Shown here piece by piece: positions 56,671-64,000 of a stretch of DNA of 64,000 nucleotides (its first letter is position 1; the number at the start of each line of letters is the position of its first letter). The position numbers were made by a program, and so were the translations under genes. The stretch covers positions 92,406,429-92,470,428 of the forward strand of contig NC_052017.1 in NCBI RefSeq assembly GCF_015832195.1. The letters run 5' to 3'. Origin of the DNA: Motacilla alba alba (lineage: Eukaryota > Chordata > Aves > Passeriformes > Motacillidae). A model generated the notes under the pieces. It did no database searches. It worked only from the letters and a program-made list of their open reading frames with translations, and was not told the DNA's origin.

Positions 56671-59600
56671 TTTATTTATGGAAATCCTATTAATTGAATC
56701 TTAGTAGCGTCTTGCATCTTAAGAGTGTCACCCACTACAAACACTGAAAATGTACAGACTGTGAAATGTTAAGATTAGCAAAGATCAGTGGCAAAGGTGT
56801 TCTTGCAAATGTGGGCCATATGTTTTGAAAAGTACTGGTCAGAAATAATGGCATTACTAATATCTTACTGTATTGGTACATCAGTATTTTTACTTCCAAG
56901 GTTATAAGTTCCTACAGGTTAATGTGAAAGGCCCTGCGAAAACACCACCTGAAAGCTCCAACTTCACTTTCATAGTTGCCTTAAGTTACAAAGAGATACC
57001 TTGAAAGCGCTGCTCTTCAGGATGCTAAGACTTTCTAAAATATTTAGCAACGACCATACCTGCTAATAGTACTGAAAATTTCTCAGCTTTAAGTGCCTCT
57101 TCTTTGAATGATCTGTATTGCAAAATAATGCAAAATGTGCACATGAAGCCTGAGCTAAGTTTCATGGGGTCTGGAACATTTAAGTTTCTGGATTTTAGAA
57201 TTTGCTTAGTAAGTGCCATCCTTTGTTCTTAATTTGTCATTTTGGACATCATCTCACCACAGTGAGAATAGGGTCGTAGTTACCTTGCTTAGCAAACAAT
57301 GACAGTTCTTGCATTAGGTATTTTGGCTTTCTTCAGTCTGGTTTCTCTTAGAAAAAGCCTCAAGATGTCGGTCTGAGTGGCTGTGTACAGTGCTTTCCAA
57401 GTGTCAGCAATCATAAGGATTTTAACACTAATTCTCTCTATTACAGGAAACAACCGGTTCTGTTTAAATTCCTTTTTTAGTTCTGTACAGGGTGCGTAAG
57501 ATAGGCTGCTCATTTGTTCCTCATGACAAACCATACCGTGCTTCCTTGGGAGAGCACAGGATTAGAGGAAAGAAAAAACTGGAAAACTCATTTTGTTAAA
57601 TGTGGTCTGTACTAACCAGCAAGCACGCCTTATGCTTTTGCTGTGCAATCAGAGTGAGTTGAGAACATTCTGCATTGTCTGAGTAGTGAGGAAAAAAGAT
57701 AAGGGACCAACAGGTTTCAGAGCTGGGAATGTTGCGGGGTGGATATGTGAGTTTGTTCTTGTATCATTTGAAGAGTTTCTCTCCCCTTAAGCAGGACAGC
57801 TTCTGAGAGAAGAGATTCAATTCTAGTTCCACTCTTTGTCAGTGGAACTTGCAATCTCAAGTTCAATCTCAAAATTTTATTCTTCCATTAAGTTACTTAA
57901 GCAAAATGCCCTTCAGAAGTGAATGGAAGTAGTTCATAACATCTAGCTTTTGGTTTCAGGCCCGCTTTATATAAAAAGCTTAATGGCTTTTTGGTAGTCT
58001 TTTTTCAAAATATAGGTTTTATCTCACAAAACTAATTTTCCAAAGCACGGTTTGTGATGGTGTGCACCTCATTTCTGGAGCTGTTTGTAAATACAGAAAG
58101 GCTCTCTTACAAGAATTTTAGTTACTGCCTATTGTCAACTGCTTGTGTGGCTTCCTTGGACATACTAATACCAAGAATTGAAATACACTCAATATTGCAC
58201 CTGAATATGGGAGTTTAACTGGGCTGTTGCTTAAGGATTTGTCATGAGACCTTGGTAAGTGCCAAGGGGGCAGGGATAAAATAAGTAGACAGAAGGCCAT
58301 TAAATGTTAAATGCATCTCAGTGAATTGTCTGGTGAAGGGAAGCTTGCGTCAGGTGCTCCCTGGGTGATGAGAAGCTTCTTAAATGTTAAAGTCTGTACA
58401 TGATTATGAAGCTTCTCTTTAATTCTCAAGCTTCTTCAGCTGTGCAAGAGCTACCAAAATATGGTAAGATGGACAGAACTGCTGTACAAGTACTGCCAAA
58501 ATGCAACAGGCCTGTAGTTACTCGGCAGTTGATGCCCTTTGTCATGTCTGTCTCAAAGTATGAATTCCCTCTCAAAAGCTGTAATATAGCTTTAGTGTTA
58601 CTTTATGAACATGAAAATTTATGTTACGTGTTATATCAGGTAGTAGAAACACTGGGGTTAGTCAGTGCTTCTCTTAAAAAAAGGAAAAAATTGGTTACTT
58701 GATTGGTTACTGATCTCTGAACATTGAAAGTTTTCGATCAAAGGTACTGATCTCTCATTGCAATTTCATTTTATTAATTGAAAAATGCTAAGTCTGTTAG
58801 AAAAACAGCAGGTGGAAAGATAAAAATTGGAACTTGTAAAATGACCTAGACTTTTAAAAAAATTTACATTTCCGGAAGACCTATTTGATTGTACTTAGAA
58901 AATACAAACCTGAGGATGAGCCTGCACTACAGTAAGTGGCTGTGATCCTTGGGAATGACCACATCTTGGACACATAAGGTGCAATGGATTAGTTTTGAAA
59001 TTACTTTAAGACATGACACAAATGCTATAAACGCTTGGTCCTTGCACATACTTGCAGCCTGTGAGCTCTGCAGGCATCCATCCCTTCCCACCCCGGCTCT
59101 GCTGCCCGGAGAACACTGCTTTTTCTTGCACTTGTGTGCTGAGTCATTTAGTTATGTGCAGTTACTGAACACCAGATTATGTTGAATCAGGATCTGGGAG
59201 TTGAACAGTGAGAGGAATCACTGAAGGGTTTTTTGCCTCTTAATAATGAGATTACTCTAATGGACTGTTGGAGGCTTCATTTAATATTGCATTAACATTA
59301 TTGCCATTGAGCGTAATAGTTTGAAGTCAAGAATGAGTGGAGTGTATTTACATTCACTATGCAGACAGACATGCCATGTGAGTTTACCTAATTGCTATTT
59401 ACTTTCATAAGCCTGGAAAATCATCTCAAATTTTTCATTTTGCATTTATTGCGGCAGTAAATTCACAAGCTGTGCAAGCCTACAGATTCTGGAACAGCGT
59501 TATGGAGTGAAGCAATGAGACAAAACATCATTAAAACCCTTCAGGTCTGCAGCAGTAGGTGCTGCTTTGTGCTTTGTGCACCGCAGCTGCGAGGGAGCTC

Positions 59601-60612
59601 ACGAGGCTCACTGGGTGGCACAGATGCTGTCGAGGGAGGGCTGTGTCAGCTCTACAGGTTAACTGAAGCTAAGTGTAATTTCTCTTCTGCTTGGGTGACT
59701 GAAATGCTTTTCAGGGTTGAAGATATCTGTGGCCTACTTCTGCTTGGAAAGGATTTACATATGGAAAGGTCCCTTAATTTAAGCACAATTACTGTATGCT
59801 AGAGCACCCACTAAAAAAATTGCTGTTCTGGACTCTGAAAATCTATTCAAGCAGCTACTGCTTTTAAGCAAAAGAAATCAAACATCCAGAATTTTACTTG
59901 AATTACAAGCTCCAGGTACTGTCTTAGTAAACAAAAATGGGGTAATTTTTTTGTTTAGTTCATTTATTTTTGGTGTTTTTCCTGAAGGGTAGCAAATGTG
60001 TCTTGTTTGATGAAAGGTGGCAGGTGATTCATTCTCTTTTAAGCAAGAATGTATGACTGTATATCCTGCTGTGTCCCACAAGCATGGCAGCTTGGGATCC
60101 TGGTCTGGTGGTGGCAGTGGTTCAGTGAATGCATTGCAGAATCATGAAGGTGCTAACTCTCATCATGTTGGCCCTGAACTCAAGTAGCAAAATAGGCATA
60201 TAAGTGGGTTTTTTTCATTCCTGGGGACAATGAGGTAAGGAGAGCTTTGGGGGGTTCTGCTTAAATGACTTTTTTTTTTGCAGATGGAGATTCTAAAATT
60301 GTGAATGATATAATGCAGTGGGAAATTTTTCCATATGCCCTGGCAGTGGCTCAGAGCCAGTCAACGAAGCTGAAAAGATTTGAACTGCTGTTCAGAACAG
60401 TTACTTAACAGCCTAATTCACCTGACATCCCTGCCCCATCCCTCTTGGGGGGTGGTTTGTGAATTTGAGAATTTTAAACCAGCAGCTCAGCCATCAGAAT
60501 CCTGTGATGGGTGGCTTGACCTAAAAGACTTAGAAGGAATTCTGATAGTTCAGCACTTGTTTCAGCAGTGACACCCTTCCTTACCTTCTCCCTAGTTTAT
60601 CACTGACATCTT

Positions 60613-60635
60613 CTCAAGAGCTGGAATCCTCAAGA
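60613..60635. repeat. 16-nt direct tandem duplication
   Basis: ctcaagagctggaatc at 60613-60628 begins to repeat at 60629. The second copy runs to about 60644 and a third begins after it. Confidence 0.85.
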
Positions 60636-60939
60636 GCTGGAATCCTCAATGACTAAACCCCTTCTCACTGCATCTTGATCTGTGATCTGTATCTGTCCTG
60701 ATTAGCATCTGGACCTCTGGTTTCAAATGCCAGTGGGAAAAAGTCTGTTCTGATTCCTTATTTTCTCAAGGCATCTATAAAGCACAGCTGTACATGGTGC
60801 AAGCCCGTGGGTGTCAGTCTGAATGCATTTGTGCAATAGCAGGAATGTGAAACCAGCATGAAACATTTGGCTAGACAGGGTACTGCATGAAGTGGGAACC
60901 TGAAGTTACTTTCACTGAGAGAGACAAACTATTCCTCAA

Positions 60940-60986
60940 CATTTCATACCACTGAAACGTGGTATGAAATGGCCACTTATGTGGCC
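60940..60986. repeat. Two adjacent perfect inverted repeats
   Basis: First: CATTTCATACCAC (60940-60952) with its exact reverse complement at 60959-60971, loop TGAAAC. Second: GGCCAC (60971-60976) and GTGGCC (60981-60986), loop TTAT. The stems abut, sharing the G at 60971. Confidence 0.9.
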
Positions 60987-63481
60987 TCTATAAGAACAGA
61001 CATCTAGACATAAATATAATTTGGATGTTTGGTATATTTAAAATAAAAACCCCAAAATAAAACAAATTGCAATATGGGAGGGCCGGTCTCATTTTTAGCC
61101 GTTAAGATATAGAACTTGCAGTTGTCTGTCAGTTACTGTATATGTAATCTGGTATACTACTAAGACTCACAAGATGAGCTCATGAAATCATTATTTGCTT
61201 GCTTGTAAGGGAATTATGTCTAAATCTGCAGTGATGGAACCAGGTCAACCCCACAGGAGGTCTGTTTGTTCTGATGCCAGGTGGAGCCATGTACCACTTG
61301 TCCTTATTATGGTAATTTGTTTCTATTACTTTGAGATTCAGCTAAGGTGAAATACAGATTTTTCCACATGTAGGTTAGAGTGAAATCAGTAAAGAACACT
61401 TCTAAGTATTAAGTCTGATGCTTGGCAGTTTACTCTCAAAGCTAGGCAAGCTCAGTGGTGTCAGTTCCTTCTAAGATCATCTCTGCGCCTGAGTTCAGTT
61501 GTGAAATAAATTATGAGGTCAACATACTGCTGCTGGTGAGGGGTAACAGACAAGGTTGTCTTAAAATAATCCATTTAATTAACTGCTTCTGAAATAACTG
61601 GCCTGCATATTAATGATGCCCCTCTTTTTAATTAGGCAGTACTAAAATACTGTGTTGAATAGTCCATTGTAAGGGAGAAGAGAATTCACTTGTTATTTCA
61701 GGAAGGTTTATTTTTGTTTCCCTCTCAGCCTGAAACAGTCCTTGCCAGGCTTGAATGGGAACAGGAGGATACTGCTGTTTCCGTGTTGAGGTTTGCCACT
61801 CTCAATTGGCCTGGATGCTTTTCAGTTGTAATTATGGGGATATGATGAATGCTAAGTGATAGAATGGGACCACTTAACTCTCATAGGTTCCCAAGGCAGC
61901 CAGCACTGGTTGAGGGAGGTTGTGTTAAGTTGCAGTGGGACAGTTACACAAAGACAGACTGGCTCCAGCACATAAAGCTGAGAGTGTTCTCAATATTTTG
62001 GCACATATTGAATTTGGCACCTCCTTCATTCTCACCCTCTGCCTTTTATTTCAGGTAATAGTCAAAATCACTCTTGTGTTCCAGTGAGGGGAATGGGTTT
62101 GTAGCAATTGGAGGGGAGTGGTTTTGACTATCTTCTTGGACTCTACCACACAAGTAACCCACATAAGAAAACTGGTAAACTTAAGAATGAGAAAAAAGGT
62201 AACTGGAGATGCCAGAACATGTTAATAGGAAGAAACCAGCGCAGCAATCGCCAAAGTCAGTAAGTGCATCCAGTTGCATTGACGGATCCTCTCTGCTCCA
62301 TAGGAACTGGAGATACTCAAGGCTCCTACAGGCTGAGGGAGCTGTAATGTGAGGATTTCGTACAGTGCAGCATCTAGCTCTGATGAACAAAGACTTAAAA
62401 CAAAAAAGTTCCTGCTGTAGTAATCACCTTTGAAGAACTGTTTCAGCAAATCATTGTGTTCCTTTAAATGGGATTCAGGGATGATTTCTGAGTATGAGGG
62501 AGTGCAAGTCCTGTGGGAAAATCAATCATGAATGTACTGCTAAAGAGAGGATGCTACTATTAAAAGTTCAACTAGCCACAGGCATGTAAGCCCTGTATGC
62601 TTCTGAGGCAGCCCCAGAGAAAAAGCTGTTCTGAGAATGTCTATACCATGAAAAACTGTTCTAAATTCGTAGCAAAAATACATGCTGGTAGCTTGAGCCC
62701 ACTGTAGATATTTTTTTAGAGAACTTCCACTGAAGGGTTAGTTATCCGCTCATATTAGTTGTTTAAAAGTCTTTTGGAAGGATTAATGACACATTAGTAA
62801 ACTTGTACAAGTTTGTATTGAAAATCAGTCTGCATGAACAGGTCACCTAACTCATTGAAAATTACTTCTTTTAGGAATGCACAGAAGAAAACCCTAACTG
62901 CTCATCACAAAAGTCAAATGACTGAAGACATTGATTCCACTTCCACAACAAAAAGGACTTACACATGCCCTTTACTAGCATAGATCAGCTTTTTGCTAGA
63001 GGAGAAAAACATGCACTGCATATGTAGCATTGCTGTTCTTATTATAGCTTGATAATCTTGCCATGGATCATTTGTCAACAGTTTGAGGAAAGCAGTTAAG
63101 CCTGTCCACAACACTGCAAGAGGAGACCAGGCTTCAGCTGATGAACAGCAGCTTAATTCTACCATATTCAACCCAGGTCAGATGATCTACCGCCTTAGCC
63201 TGAATGAAAGCTCACCAAAATAACTTTTTTACATCTGTAACATGCAGCTGATAGATTTTAAACAAATATAACCACAACCCCAGCTAGGGAGAGCTGAAAA
63301 GCCTACATGATATAACTGTTTTCACCTTCCAGGATGAGAGGGAGATGATGACATCTTGGGTGAATTTGTGTACAAGGGTTCCACCACACCCTCTCTCAAC
63401 TACTCCATGCTGACAAGCTTTTACTTAGTGCAAAGAGGCTACAAAACTATGAAACAATCTTTAAAAAGGTAGTTTCAGAAA

Positions 63482-64000
63482 GCTTTATTGAATACTTCTT
63501 AACTTATTACAGCATCAGTAAATTACATTTTGCATTAGCCTGCTTTACACTTTCAAACCAGTTCTGGACGATGTTACAGGAGCTATGAACTACCATGTCA
63601 GGGAAAGAGTCCAGTTTGGAAGCACTTCTAGTGGTGTTTTGAGTGTGACAGTGACAGGCCTGAAGACAAGGTTGCTTTGTCACATGACGCCACAGGTAGA
63701 GAAAGCAGATCTCTTAAAATGCTGTCATGCTGGTTAACCATATGGCTGGTCCAAAGGCTCTTCCCTTCTGCTATCTTGACCAAAAAAAGCCAGGTGCCTC
63801 CCTGTGCTGTCACACTCTGTTGTTCATCCCAAACCCAGGCTTGTAGCAATACGGGTGGTAATTAAGAAATCTGTCTGCTTACTATAGAAGTGGGACAAAT
63901 TCACTTGATAGAGACTATCACAACTTTGTGCAGATGATATTGCATAAGTGAGAAAATAATTCTAAATGGGATTCTGAAGTCCAACATTCTTATTTAAAAT
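63482..64000 (-). other. Possible 3' UTR of the next gene on the minus strand (ACOT13 by synteny)
   Basis: TTTATT at 63483-63488 reads AATAAA on the minus strand. In mammals ACOT13 lies next to C6orf62 and would be convergent here. No thioesterase coding sequence is present, so the assignment rests only on synteny and one hexamer. Confidence 0.25.

Larger units (their letters stand above)
56671..63481. other. Non-coding region after C6orf62
   Basis: About 6.8 kb with no recognisable exon. It contains a 16-nt tandem duplication (60613-60635) and two adjacent inverted repeats (60940-60986). Short open frames on either strand match nothing I know. Confidence 0.6.

Noticed and set aside
62959..63171. 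Minus-strand open frame considered as an ACOT13 exon
   Set aside because: No hotdog-fold thioesterase residues were recognised, and it lies beyond the poly(A) signal proposed for that gene.
1..64000. CRISPR arrays, bacterial operons, phage or tRNA/rRNA genes
   Set aside because: The window is vertebrate nuclear DNA. No regular spacer arrays, ribosome-binding sites or recognisable tRNA/rRNA sequences were seen.

Overview
This is a vertebrate nuclear window, most likely from a bird. Coding sequence is split into short exons with GT-AG introns, the introns are compact, and there are two CpG-rich promoter islands. Two repeat scraps point to birds: a CR1-type 3' tail (44680-44712) and an avian ERV/LTR-like stretch (44600-44640). 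I recognise three genes from their translated exons: RIPOR2 (FAM65B), GMNN (geminin) and the orthologue of human C6orf62. The same three are neighbours on human 6p22, with matching relative orientation. Species cannot be fixed from the sequence alone.

Layout. Positions 1-30020 hold the 3' part of RIPOR2 on the + strand. Sixteen exons join in frame to the stop at 28489, encoding 880 residues after an N-terminal part that lies left of the window. Two further exons fit the reading frame: a 147-nt cassette (11948-12094) and an alternative last exon (17203-17263) followed by its own AATAAA at 17791. The 3' UTR ends near the AATAAA at 29999. An intergenic stretch of about 4.6 kb (30026-34614) follows. 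GMNN then lies tail-to-tail on the - strand (34615 to about 40650): six coding exons for 228 aa plus a non-coding first exon in a CpG island (40080-40920).

From 40930 to 47750 is an AT-rich intergenic region with old repeats, a (TATATG)n microsatellite and a near-consensus CTCF motif (43854-43867). A second CpG island (47750-49560) and a long leader precede the C6orf62 orthologue, whose five coding exons (51106-55497, + strand) give exactly 229 aa, the length I recall for the human protein. Its 3' UTR probably ends near the AATAAA at 56645. From 56670 to 63480 I see no coding sequence. The right edge has a - strand AATAAA (63483-63488) that may mark the 3' end of the next gene, ACOT13 by synteny, but none of its coding sequence is visible.

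The genes do unrelated jobs: RIPOR2 is a RhoA-binding regulator of the cytoskeleton, geminin blocks replication licensing by CDT1, and the C6orf62 product is conserved but of unknown function. I found no operon-like or novel multi-gene system. The points worth attention are RIPOR2 isoform exons, a duplicated splice-donor segment next to GMNN exon 1, possible divergent transcription from the GMNN island, and insulator-like and hairpin motifs between genes.
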